Shown here: piece by piece, positions 17,058 to 25,463 of the stretch | Position numbering within the stretch: the first letter of the stretch is position 1 | How the letters are laid out: every line of letters begins with the position of its first letter | NCBI GenBank assembly: GCA_900457075.1 | Contig: UGYN01000002.1 | Location: 992,001-1,056,000, forward strand | Source: Serratia quinivorans | GTDB lineage: Bacteria > Pseudomonadota > Gammaproteobacteria > Enterobacterales > Enterobacteriaceae | Direction: 5' to 3' | Length of the DNA: 64,000 nucleotides | Program-made: the position numbers and the translations under genes | The notes under the pieces: model-generated | The model's database searches: none | What the model saw: the letters and a program-made list of their open reading frames with translations, nothing else | What the model was told of the DNA's origin: nothing

Positions 17058-18874
17058 GATTGCCCCCGTTCATCGCGCCAATTAGCGGATTCTTACCCAG
17101 TTCCCGACGAGCATCGTGAACAATGCCTTGGGCGTCTGTAGCCTGGGTGTAGATATTCAGATTCCCGATATTGGTTTCGGTTTGAACATTGCCCAAACCT
17201 CGCGTATTAGTACCACCCCAGGCTGCGCCTGCGCCTAACTGAATACCGCCTGCGATATCGTTGTCACTGACAGTATCCCTTCCCATTCTCATGGTTGATG
17301 ATCCCCTTCATGAGGCTAAAGATTGTGGTCATGTCGTCTGAGCTCAGTAACTCGTTAGCGCCCTTGCCGGTGGCTTTAACAAGTGACTGGATATAGGCAG
17401 CAACGTTATTGTTGTCACCCTCCGGCGCATACTTTCTGACGATCTCGTCAATGGTGTCCGTACCACGCTGGAAAATACATCATGAGTTGGCGATAGAGCG
17501 CGGCAACCCCTTCCGTCATCGACTGGAATACAGCAAAGCGACCATTCGGGCCCTCTTCTTTCGTAGCTCCACGCTGCTTTGCATAATTGAGATTACCCGG
17601 GTTGTTATTACGCACACCCCCGCGGCAATGCTTTGTCTGGAAGGCGCTGCCAGTTACCCTGGGCATCTTTAGAAAGATGATTTTCACCGTTAAGAGAATC
17701 CCAGAACTCCCCCCAGTCTTTTGCCGTACGGACGTTCTGGAACCACTGATTCTTACCAAAGGCCGCATTCATGGCTTTATCAATATAAGGTTCGCTTAGG
17801 TAAGCCGCCGCGCCAGCACCCCCTGCTTTACCGATAATCCCGCCACCAGCCCTGGAGGGCAATACTGTTCACCATCCCCGTCAGCGCCACACCAACACCC
17901 ACCGATGCTAGAGATGAGCCCTGACGCCCAACTGGCCAGAGAGAAGCCAATCAGGATTTTTATCGCGTTGCCCCATCCGCCCACAGCCTCGACGGCTTTC
18001 TCGATATCTTTTTCAAGCTCATTAAAAAACGGTGGTGATCTCCGCCTGGTGTGCGTTAACCCAGTCGCTAAATTTCCCCAACAGTTTGTTCAGAGATTCC
18101 AGTACAGGCATTAAACCGATGAGGATTTTCTGCTTAGTCGCATCAAAACGCGCAGCCAAGTCAGCCAGCTGCTGCTCGTACTTTTGCGCTTTCTTCGTCG
18201 ACTCATCAGTGGCGTTGGAAAGGTTGGTGTAATGCTTCACCTGCTGAGAAACAGACTGACCGCCTTGCGACAGCATATTCACCATTTCTGGGGATAAGCC
18301 GATATCACGGCCATACATGGTGCGTGTTGCCGCATCCATGTTTTTAAAACGCTCCGCCAGCTCCAGGTAGATGTCCTGGACGTTTTTGAACTCTCCCTTG
18401 GCATTCTGCAAGTTGATGCCAAGACGCCCTGTCAGACTGACCAATCCTTCGCTCAGCTGGCCTTTGTTGCGGAACAATGCCAGATCGTTCTGCAGACTCA
18501 GCATTGAGCCACGAACCTGTTCTGCTGAGGCACCAAAACGGGAAAAACGATTTCTGCCAACCATCCAGTTCTTTCGAACTCATCCCTAAGGTCTGGGATG
18601 CATAACCGAGCTTGCTGAGCGAATCTGCTGTGCCGGTAATGAAGTTTTTCACTCCCTGAGCAGTTAACGCAACGCCTGCAAGAGCCAAGATTTCATTACG
18701 GATAGAACCAAAGAAGTTGGCAGCACGTTTACCAGCAATCTCCATATCCTTGCCGGTTTTGTCTGCATCCTTTTTGGTCTTATCAAGACTTTCCCGAGCC
18801 TGCTCTTGCCCCTTCTTAAACTCAGAAGCATCAAGCCCAAGCGTGACTACCAGAGCGTCGATAATGGTCGCCAT
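17050..18874 (-). pseudogene. phage tail tape measure protein, multiply frameshifted
   Basis: Starting at ATG 18874 (MATIIDALVVTLGLDASEFK), the protein runs through at least five frames: the tape-measure coiled-coil region (SMLSLQNDLALFRNKGQLSE), a hydrophobic segment (GGWGNAIKILIGFSLASW), a lysozyme/transglycosylase-like domain (GVRNNNPGNLNY, FAVFQSMTEGVAALYRQL) and the end (DNDIAGGIQLGAGAAWGG). The breaks are single-base changes, often at short homopolymers (for example near 18570 and 17290). The tape measure sets tail length and its hydrolase domain helps DNA entry. The gene cannot make a working protein. Confidence 0.85.
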
Positions 18875-19026
18875 TATCTAGCCTCCAGAACCAGCGCCTT
18901 GTTCATCAGCTCACGGGCTATGGCGTGGATGCTTGGAGCCAACCCAAGTGGCGAACTCTTCCGTTCTCGCTCTTGGATTTCACGCAGAATCTCTATCTGC
19001 TCGGTACTGAGTAGTACTGGCTTCAT
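18874..19026 (-). CDS. 50-residue protein coupled to the tape measure gene
   Basis: Starts ATG 19026 (MKPVLLSTEQIEILREIQER) and ends AIARELMNKALVLEAR. Its stop overlaps the tape-measure start as TAATG, so translational coupling is likely. It could be a tail-assembly chaperone-like or regulatory peptide; no family recognised. Confidence 0.55.
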   Translation of the reverse strand: MKPVLLSTEQIEILREIQERERKSSPLGLAPSIHAIARELMNKALVLEAR

Positions 19027-19123
19027 ATTATTTTTAGTTGTCACAGCCACCACCTTACTGATTATTTATACAGCAATCATTATTTCACATATAGGGATAA
19101 TTACAATTTATATTGCATTTTTT

Positions 19124-19261
19124 GAAATGATATTTTTCGATCGTAACGATCGAGATTGCTGGTGGTTTTTTGGAGTTAACCAGGCGGAAGAAAAGAAAAA
19201 TACACTACTTAAGTGCAAGCCAAACCTTGGTGGTAAAGACTTTATAGACGAGTGGAGATAG
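19124..19261 (+). CDS. short hypothetical ORF, possibly truncated
   Basis: The plus-strand frame reads FFDRNDRDCWWFFGVNQAEE and then KPNLGGKDFIDEWR, and the same frame upstream encodes a hydrophobic helix (IISHIGIITIYIAFFEM) without a usable start codon. It may be the end of a membrane protein whose start was lost. Low certainty. Confidence 0.3.
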   Translation, partial: EMIFFDRNDRDCWWFFGVNQAEEKKNTLLKCKPNLGGKDFIDEWR

Positions 19262-19370
19262 CTTTTCTAAGACCGTCATGGCAAAGCGAAAAGCTCTGGA
19301 GCGACTTGTTTTTACTTGAACCTGGTAAAGGTCGGGTAGAAGCAAACTAAATATAGGGGGGAGCAGGTCA

Positions 19371-19403
19371 GCCCGGACATCATAGAAATAACCGGGCCTT
19401 TTT
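19371..19403 (+). terminator. intrinsic terminator
   Basis: GCCCGG / CCGGGC stem with a 15-base loop followed by TTTTT. It lies downstream of the plus-strand ORF ending at 19261 and faces the minus-strand lipoprotein gene. Confidence 0.6.
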
Positions 19404-19412
19404 AAAAGCGAG

Positions 19413-20087
19413 TTACTTGTTAAAATTACTGAGTACCTTGTACCGAATCGACTGATTGGTAGCCTCTAATACTTCTAGCCTCGCCCCTTTATAACCAATG
19501 ACGTTTGACTCAGAGAGATCATACTCGACATCATTGTTGAAGGCTGGCCTCGCCATGCTGCTGCTAGACTCGCGATAACCAATATTGATTTTTTTACCAA
19601 CCCTGCCGTTGTAAAGCAATGTTTGCTGAAAATCACTGTCAGCACTCATGTTCAACTTTATGCGTTCAAACGGCATCCCATTTTCACATGTGGAAGCAGA
19701 AAACACAGTGATAACACAGAGTGTCTGAGAGCCTTTCTTGGCCATAATAGCCTGCCACATATCCGCCAACACAGCTTTGTCGACACCCCCAGAAGAAGTG
19801 CCAGGAGTCGGCATGTAGAATTCATTCTGCCCATCCTCTCCAATCTTCTTGAACTCACCAGGAGTTATTGTATACCCCCAAGAAACTCGGGCAGGAGCCG
19901 TGACCTTAATGCCATCCACTCGTGCAGAAATCCCCTGCCTTAACAAAGAGTCCCCCACATAGGCTGTATTGGTACTACCGATAGGTGGCTCGCTAATTTG
20001 CTGTATAGCTGGTGTGTAGTTGTATTTTGGTGATGTGCATCCTGCAAGCACAAGAGCTGCGGCACATACAATAGTCATTTTTTTCAT
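19413..20087 (-). CDS. phage-borne lipoprotein, unknown function
   Basis: A 224-residue protein from ATG 20087 with a clear lipoprotein signal: MKKMTIVCAAALVLAGC, lipobox LAGC with the lipidated cysteine at about residue 17. The mature part is soluble and beta-rich (VSWGYTITPGEFKKIGEDGQ). It should be anchored in the outer membrane or periplasm. Prophage lipoproteins can alter the host surface (lysogenic conversion), but no specific role can be assigned. Confidence 0.75.
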   Translation of the reverse strand: MKKMTIVCAAALVLAGCTSPKYNYTPAIQQISEPPIGSTNTAYVGDSLLRQGISARVDGIKVTAPARVSWGYTITPGEFKKIGEDGQNEFYMPTPGTSSGGVDKAVLADMWQAIMAKKGSQTLCVITVFSASTCENGMPFERIKLNMSADSDFQQTLLYNGRVGKKINIGYRESSSSMARPAFNNDVEYDLSESNVIGYKGARLEVLEATNQSIRYKVLSNFNK

Positions 20088-20606
20088 TTTAAGGTTATCC
20101 CCATAGATCAATAACAAGCCGTTCCATCGAAAATTACCCGCTGGACAAATCAATGAAAAAACCGCCCAGCAAGCAAGCGGAAAAGTGATGATAAGAAGAT
20201 TTGTAAACGTTACGAAGGTAGCCACAAGGACGCTATCGGCCTATATGTGACAAATTCAGGTTATCTCCAGCATGAAACGCAAACAAGGGTTACGGACAGT
20301 TACATACTGAAATGAGATTTTCCTCAGACAAAAAGAGTTCCAAAGCGAGGTAGGATATCAAGAAAGGTTGGGTTTGAAACTGGACGGTGGGTATGTATTC
20401 GAGGACTGTTGATCTTGATGATGATATTTATTTAGCCATTGGGTGTGGTATTTTTGAAGTGATGAAGGCTCCATCGAGCACCAAACAGGTAACGGGCATG
20501 ATGTGTCTATGGCTGAAGACATACTTGAATTGATAGCTTACATATAAAACAAAAAGTAGAGCAATTCATTTTTTAGATGGGGTAACCGGCCGGAGCCGGA
20601 TAATTG
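20088..20606. other. intergenic, one possible 46-residue ORF
   Basis: A plus-strand ORF at 20393-20533 (MYSRTVDLDDDIYLAIGCGI) lacks a clear RBS and family. The rest shows no coding features. Confidence 0.35.
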
Positions 20607-20990
20607 CTAGATTAATGTGCTCGGATTAGGAAGCCTCATCGGGGGATGGCTCCCATAATGGACAAACCTTGCATTATTTGAAGTCTGTACATTTTGATAG
20701 TGAACTACATGACTTGATGTCCAATCGCCAAATGATTTGCTTTGATCATACTGGCTGTGTCCGATATGGTAGTGCCAAAGCTCATTGGTAATAGCATATT
20801 GGATTAGTTTCACTCGATTTACATGCCTTAAGCTAACCCCGGTAGAAGGTTTGTTTCGACCAGGTAATTTAGAAAAACCTGAAGTTTGTAACATTGTTAC
20901 AAAGTCACCAACCAACTTTAACTCTTTTACAGACAGGGATTTCATTAAGTTTATGAAAGAAGTGGAATATGTAACATTTACTGACATCAC
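20607..20990 (-). CDS. putative toxin of a two-gene unit
   Basis: A 127-residue basic protein. The core VNRVKLIQYAITNELWHYHI followed by GHSQYD is reminiscent of small RelE/HigB-like or phage-borne toxins, though no catalytic set can be named. Its start overlaps the stop of the upstream gene by four bases (ATGA), a common toxin-antitoxin layout. Functional call is tentative. Confidence 0.5.
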   Translation of the reverse strand: MMSVNVTYSTSFINLMKSLSVKELKLVGDFVTMLQTSGFSKLPGRNKPSTGVSLRHVNRVKLIQYAITNELWHYHIGHSQYDQSKSFGDWTSSHVVHYQNVQTSNNARFVHYGSHPPMRLPNPSTLI

Positions 20991-21514
20991 ACTTCCTTAT
21001 TCATTGACTGAATCCAAGCCACAAAATCATCTCCATCTTTCACCCAGTCTGGGTGGTGGATAGTATCTGACTCTATTGATTCCGACATTGCTGCCATATC
21101 GATAGAGAAGTTATCATCAGATTGCGTTAGATGTAGTGTAACGAGATGATAGAGTTCTTCAGTGATTTGTTTGTACTCACCAAAAGCCTGCATAGATTTT
21201 CTTTTTATATAATGCAGATGCGGTATGTGAGGCCCCCAAGCTGGGTCTGCTTCAGCTTTGAAAAAGCTATAAGCCAAATGATTATTCCCAGTAGTCAATG
21301 CTGACAATAGTGCCTCAAGAAGATGCTCTGAGCCTTCTTTCAGCTCTAGTTTCTGCAATTCATCTTCATTACCATTTCGGAGGGTACTCACCATCTCCGC
21401 ACCGCTCAATACTTGAGCATGCACCTCATCAATGATGCTGTCAGTTTTTTCAACGGCTAATCGAACTTGTCTCTTGCTGATAGATTTGCTATGGCTGCGA
21501 TCAAATTCATCCAA
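20987..21514 (-). CDS. hypothetical helical partner of the gene at 20607
   Basis: A 175-residue acidic, largely helical protein (RQVRLAVEKTDSIIDEVHAQ, then LLEALLSALTTGNNHLAYSF). It precedes the basic 127-residue protein with a 4-base overlap. An acidic first gene and a basic second gene would fit antitoxin then toxin (inference). No DNA-binding domain is obvious. Confidence 0.5.
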   Translation of the reverse strand: MDEFDRSHSKSISKRQVRLAVEKTDSIIDEVHAQVLSGAEMVSTLRNGNEDELQKLELKEGSEHLLEALLSALTTGNNHLAYSFFKAEADPAWGPHIPHLHYIKRKSMQAFGEYKQITEELYHLVTLHLTQSDDNFSIDMAAMSESIESDTIHHPDWVKDGDDFVAWIQSMNKEV

Positions 21515-21858
21515 TGGTCTCTCAACTGTATGAGAAACCTCTGAAAAAATCCCCTTAACCTTATCTAGATCGGGGTTGATGAAGGCCGCAGCCTCAAAAA
21601 CCTATCATATCTCTCATCCCATGAGTGTATGGGTAAAACAAAACGGAGGCAAATTCTGCACGAAGTTCCATGAAGAGGCAACAACCGCTCAGAGAATCTT
21701 GGCTGTTAACTCAAGATTAGTGCTTACGAGATAAAATTCAACCCACCCCTAGCCAAATTTTAACAACCAGGGAGTCCAGGAGCATCTATTCGCTATGCTC
21801 AGCAGGCGCTCACATAGCTATACCAAAGTGATCAGCATTTGATCAATGCCAAATAAAC
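21515..21858. other. intergenic, no gene seen
   Basis: Holds the promoter side of the 20987-21514 gene. Contains no ORF with coding features. Confidence 0.4.
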
Positions 21859-21882
21859 AAAAAGCCCGCTAAAAAAGCAGGC
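21859..21882 (-). terminator. intrinsic terminator, minus strand
   Basis: Minus-strand GCCTGCT / AGCGGGC stem (one G-T pair) followed by TTTTTGTTT, about 40 bases after the minus-strand ORF ending at 21923. Confidence 0.7.
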
Positions 21883-21922
21883 CCCATCAGATAGTTAGCT
21901 AATATTTTACAATCAATATCAT

Positions 21923-22255
21923 TCAGTATTCATCTATTATTACTATCTGCTCAAAGCACTCCACAGCCTCTTTGTAGCGGTCCTGGTTACCACCGTGAAT
22001 AGGACTCCCTTCGATCGCCCGAACTATAGAGATGAAGAGACCCTTGATGGTTAATACCGATGCGACTTTTTTCGCATCGCTTAAAGCCTGAACAAATCGC
22101 TGAAAGATGTCTTTGAGATCAAGCGGAACGACGGGAAAATCGCTTAGTACTTTCGTGCAAATGTTCAGCTGGTTTGACTTTGGCTCGCTGGCTCTCCGCA
22201 AGCTGCCATTCTGCAACTTTCGATGTAAACCACTTATTCGCTTCGCCGACTCCAT
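21923..22255 (-). CDS. hypothetical protein, possibly the continuation of the AlpA-like gene
   Basis: The frame gives LDLKDIFQRFVQALSDAKKV and later GSPIHGGNQDRYKEAVECFE and ends before a terminator. Its first 45 codons overlap the AlpA-like frame. The downstream part may be a separate protein or the shifted end of the AlpA-like one. Confidence 0.4.
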   Translation of the reverse strand: MESAKRISGLHRKLQNGSLRRASEPKSNQLNICTKVLSDFPVVPLDLKDIFQRFVQALSDAKKVASVLTIKGLFISIVRAIEGSPIHGGNQDRYKEAVECFEQIVIIDEY

Positions 22256-22374
22256 AAAAGTCAGGCTCCGGGAACGGGTTTACATCCCGATGGCGCAATC
22301 GATGCATGGATGAGTTTGATATTTTCAGCAGCGAACGCACATCTTTTACTCGTTAACATTTCTTCGGCTTTCAT
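22119..22374 (-). pseudogene. AlpA-family regulator with a frameshift near its start
   Basis: The helix-turn-helix VRSLLKISNSSMHRLRHRD with FPEPDFYGVGEANKWFTSKV and AEWQ is AlpA-like. The natural start (MKAEEMLT, ATG 22374) is one base out of frame with it, and a GTG at 22340 is the only in-frame start. Loss of one base near 22360 explains this. Use of the GTG cannot be excluded. Confidence 0.6.
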
Positions 22375-22483
22375 ATCCACCTCTCAACAGTGATTAGTTG
22401 TCAAATCAGGTGGGATCTCACCAGAAAAAAACGATAAAAACAGAGGTCAAAATCATAATCTGAGGGAGGGAGTCATGAAACCG

Positions 22484-22592
22484 TTGGTTCAAAATCGGCA
22501 TTTGTTGGTTCAGCGTTGGTTCAATACGGAAAATAAATATCTTATAAAACAAACGATTTTATATATTGAACCAACTGAACTGACTGAACCAA
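22484..22592. repeat. TTGGTTCA iteron cluster 2
   Basis: Three direct copies (22484, 22505, 22516) and two inverted copies (22567, 22585) flank about 45 AT-rich bases. This arrangement suits an origin whose centre melts. It sits next to the end of a replication protein gene and an AlpA gene, as an origin of a P4-like satellite would. Confidence 0.65.
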
Positions 22593-22616
22593 CACACTTA
22601 CTACGTACGTGAGATA

Positions 22617-22955
22617 TTACTCTTCTGCTTGTTTCTCTTCGGGCATGTAGTGCAGGACATAGACGTTAACCTGTTGGCCATTCACTCTTGGAGACTTCCT
22701 CTGGTAACCACGACCACTGCTTGGTGGTGTAAGCATGCCGGATTCCAGTAAAACCTTGGCAAAGTGCTTCGCATTGAACCCGGCCGCAATCTCCTTCTCA
22801 AACGCAGATTTGAAGGTATGGAATACCATCTTGTCTGCGTCGTGCTTGCCTCGCTCCCTGTAGCCAGCCATATCGCGAATCATCAGACTTTGCGGATCAT
22901 AGGGCACCAGTGTCCCGCTGTTGGCGGCTGCTTTCAAAAGACAACGGACATTCAT
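22617..22955 (-). pseudogene. C-terminal remnant of a DUF927/P4-type replication protein
   Basis: The 112 residues include FEKEIAAGFNAKHFAKVLLE and GRGYQRKSPRVNGQQVNVYV, the C-terminal winged domain of phage DUF927 helicase/primase proteins. Intact relatives are several hundred residues longer, with a AAA helicase core that is missing here. It faces the iteron cluster it probably once bound. Confidence 0.65.
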
Positions 22956-23003
22956 GGGAAGTCATGAGCCATGAGCGCTACAACAACCAGATAAGGATTT
23001 AAA

Positions 23004-23381
23004 ATGAGCAACTTTGAAATAATTGAATGGCTGATTAAAGACGGTGGGCACTATACCCGAGAACAGCATATCTCTTTGCTGCAGGTGAATTTCCCTGATG
23101 CTGACATCACTGAGACGAAAGTAACCTCGATCCGGCAGTCCATGACGACTTCACGATTTGTGAAAGTAGATGTTATTGAAACAAAAAACAGCGGCAGATT
23201 AGTAAAGGCTCTTGCCGTAGACCCCGAATACAAACGCTATTCACGCATACGTAACCGGGAACCTGAGATCGTCCCCCGAGCATGGTTGAACGACGAACCG
23301 AAGTGCGTCGTTGATTGCATCAAACGTGTTCAATGGTTCAACCAATTATTAGCCCCTGTTACCCACCACCGCGCCTACTAA
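23004..23381 (+). CDS. hypothetical phage protein
   Basis: A 125-residue protein with an N-terminal winged-helix-like pattern (IEWLIKDGGHYTREQHISLL) and basic middle. RBS AAGGA precedes the ATG. It starts a plus-strand run of small genes that ends with the integrase. Function unknown. Confidence 0.55.
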   Translation: MSNFEIIEWLIKDGGHYTREQHISLLQVNFPDADITETKVTSIRQSMTTSRFVKVDVIETKNSGRLVKALAVDPEYKRYSRIRNREPEIVPRAWLNDEPKCVVDCIKRVQWFNQLLAPVTHHRAY

Positions 23382-23396
23382 CACCGGAGCATCATC

Positions 23397-23579
23397 ATGA
23401 CATTTGGATATAAAAACTTAGCGCACCAGGCCGCTGAGGCAGAACGCCGTGCCCATTATTCCGACGCGGCCAGTATTTGGCTTAAAGCATTCGAAGTGGC
23501 TCGGGCAGTCGATGTGGTGTGGGTACAAATCCGCATCGATTTTTGTGTCAACGCCGCATCGCGCAACTGGGGTAGATAA
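23397..23579 (+). CDS. ANR-family transcriptional regulator
   Basis: A 60-residue protein with the ANR pattern LAHQAAEAERRAHYSDAASI, WLKAF and RIDFCVNA. ANR proteins bind and inhibit AraC/AggR-type activators and are common in phages and islands. It is directly followed by the next start (TAA then ATG). Whether it can act on the AraC protein at 3251 is open. Confidence 0.75.
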   Translation: MTFGYKNLAHQAAEAERRAHYSDAASIWLKAFEVARAVDVVWVQIRIDFCVNAASRNWGR

Positions 23580-23750
23580 ATGCATCCTGTCGCTGATACC
23601 GGCAGCATTCAGAAAAATCTTCTCCGTAGCACAGCCAGAGAGCTTCTAAAAGATTTCGACTCCCCCACTAACAAACTCACCTTTCGACAGCTACTCGATA
23701 AACACGCAGTGAAAATCGCTCCCTATTGGCCTAAGCATCCACCGGCATGA
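23580..23750 (+). CDS. 56-residue hypothetical protein
   Basis: Starts at the base after the stop of the ANR gene (MHPVADTGSIQKNLLRSTAR) and ends YWPKHPPA. The tight junction and good codon structure support it. No family recognised. Confidence 0.5.
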   Translation: MHPVADTGSIQKNLLRSTARELLKDFDSPTNKLTFRQLLDKHAVKIAPYWPKHPPA

Positions 23751-23807
23751 CTGCGGCTTAACTGTGAGGTTCATCGGGTGCGTGAAGGAAAATAGCCGAG
23801 GCATTCA

Positions 23808-24176
23808 ATGTCAGAAATAAATATCAACGATGTGCCATTCACGCTCGCCGAGGCCGCCGCGTACTTAAAAAAGTCCAAAAGAACAGTTAGAGGCCTGATT
23901 AAGTCAGGCTTGCTAACGGCGCGTAAAAGCGGGCCGAACGGCAAAGGACATTATGAGATTCTCAAATCAGAGTGCCTTGCGTATTACGGCAGGGCAGCAC
24001 AAAATCAGGCCGTGAATGCAGACGGCCATCAACAGAAAGGTAACAGCAGATGGCCCTTAAACAACGTTACGGCAATTGGTACTGCGACTATGTCGAACCG
24101 GGTAGTGGCAAAAGAGTTAGGCGCTGCCTTGACACGACAGACAGGAAACAAGCGCAAGAACTCTACGATCAGTTAA
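23808..24176 (+). CDS. helix-turn-helix excisionase-like protein
   Basis: A 122-residue protein whose first 60 residues are a MerR/Xis-type DNA-binding domain (FTLAEAAAYLKKSKRTVRGL, then HYEILKSECLAYYGR). The 3' end overlaps the integrase start by 127 bases in another frame, typical of compact xis-int modules. Likely excisionase of element 1 (inference). Confidence 0.7.
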   Translation: MSEININDVPFTLAEAAAYLKKSKRTVRGLIKSGLLTARKSGPNGKGHYEILKSECLAYYGRAAQNQAVNADGHQQKGNSRWPLNNVTAIGTATMSNRVVAKELGAALTRQTGNKRKNSTIS

Positions 24177-25210
24177 GAGCAGAGGCGTGGCGGGTAAATA
24201 AATTGGGGGAGATTGCTGAGCATACTTTTGATGAGGCCTGCTTGCGCTGGCTTACGGAGAAAGATGAAAAGCGCTCATTGGACGATGACCGCACGAAGAT
24301 AGAGTTTTTCCTTCAGTATTTTTCTGGGAAAAACCTTTCGTCGATCACGGAGGATAGAATTATGGCGGCGGTCGCCAAGATGCCCAACAGAAAGCACCGG
24401 CAACGATGGGAATTGAAAAAGAAAGCGGCCGAAAGGCGCGGTAAGCCAGTTCCAGAATATGAACCAAAACCAGTATCAGCGGCAACACGCAGCCAGCACC
24501 TATCTTTCATGCGCGGGCTGATGAAGATCGCAGCCGATGAATGGAAGTGGTTGCGAAAAGCTCCGGTGATCAAGGTCAGGAAGCCAGTGAGCAAACGAGT
24601 TCGGTGGCTGACTAAGGATGAAGCGACCACCCTGTTAAAATGCATGCCTGAGCAATTTCGCCCTGTTGTCGTGTTCGCGCTGGCAACAGGTCTTCGTCGC
24701 TCTAACATCATTGATCTGGAGTGGTCGCAAGTTGATATGCAAAGAAAGGTTGCCTGGATACACCCAGAGAACGCCAAAGCAGGGAAAGCCATTGGTGTTG
24801 CTCTAAATGATACTGCCTGCAAAACGCTACGGGATCAGATTGGTCGCCACTCCCGGTATGTGTTTGTGCATACAACTGCGCGTAAACGCCCAGGCGGAGG
24901 TATGACACCCGCAGTCAGGAAGATGCGCGTTGACGATAACTCAGCATGGAATACAGGTAAGCGGCGAGCAGGAATAAACGATTTTCGATTTCATGATCTT
25001 CGGCATACCTGGGCAAGCTGGTTAGTTCAAGCAGGGGTGCCACTTTCAGCGCTACAAGAAATGGGGGGGTGGGAGAGCATAGAGATGGTTCAGCGTTACG
25101 CTCACCTTTCCCCTTCCCATTTAACCGAACATGCGAGAAAAATTGACGAAGTCTTGGCAGGCAATGTCACTAATCTGGCACTTTTGGAAAATGTGGCCGT
25201 TGGGGAATAA
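24050..25210 (+). CDS. int: tyrosine integrase of element 1 (P22-like)
   Basis: A 386-residue phage integrase. Catalytic residues are visible: Arg in ATGLRRSNIIDL, His-x-x-Arg in HDLRHTWASW, the GGW position in [13 protein letters not shown] and the nucleophile Tyr in QRYAHLSP. The N-terminal arm-binding part begins MALKQRYGNWYCDYVEPGSG. The stop lies 22 bases from the att core at 25232, the order expected for an element inserted in a tRNA 3' end. It appears intact although the rest of the element is decayed. Confidence 0.93.
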   Translation: MALKQRYGNWYCDYVEPGSGKRVRRCLDTTDRKQAQELYDQLRAEAWRVNKLGEIAEHTFDEACLRWLTEKDEKRSLDDDRTKIEFFLQYFSGKNLSSITEDRIMAAVAKMPNRKHRQRWELKKKAAERRGKPVPEYEPKPVSAATRSQHLSFMRGLMKIAADEWKWLRKAPVIKVRKPVSKRVRWLTKDEATTLLKCMPEQFRPVVVFALATGLRRSNIIDLEWSQVDMQRKVAWIHPENAKAGKAIGVALNDTACKTLRDQIGRHSRYVFVHTTARKRPGGGMTPAVRKMRVDDNSAWNTGKRRAGINDFRFHDLRHTWASWLVQAGVPLSALQEMGGWESIEMVQRYAHLSPSHLTEHARKIDEVLAGNVTNLALLENVAVGE

Positions 25211-25231
25211 GCGTAAGTCATTGATTCTAAA

Positions 25232-25276
25232 TGGTACGCCCTACAGGGCTCGAACCTGTGACCTACGGCTTAGAAG
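25232..25276. repeat. att copy between elements 1 and 2
   Basis: Forty-five bases match the 3' half of tRNA-Arg at 53129-53173 with one mismatch, including the encoded CCA and part of the flank. It is the junction of the two tandem elements and not a tRNA gene. Confidence 0.9.
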
Positions 25277-25402
25277 TGCGAAGGCAATACACTTCTAAGT
25301 ATCTAAATAACCGCAATATATTTATTATAATCCAATTAAAACAATATGATAAACAAAAAATCTCATAGACGAAAATTGATGAGTGTTGATCTTTATAGCC
25401 TC

Positions 25403-25444
25403 AATTTACTTACACCAGCCGTTACATTAGCATCTGGTGTAAGT
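25403..25444. promoter_or_regulatory. inverted repeat upstream of integrase 2
   Basis: Perfect 11-bp arms ACTTACACCAG (25408-25418) and CTGGTGTAAGT (25434-25444), ending 19 bases before the integrase ATG. The left arm lies in a 25-bp sequence that recurs exactly at 53048-53072 near the other end of element 2. It is probably an integrase binding site or operator. Confidence 0.6.
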
Positions 25445-25463
25445 ATTCAATAAGGACCTACAA

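Noticed and set aside
10658..25276. Possible tRNA genes at 10658 and 25232
   Set aside because: Only the 3' part of tRNA-Arg is present; the D-arm and 5' acceptor strand are missing. They are att copies.
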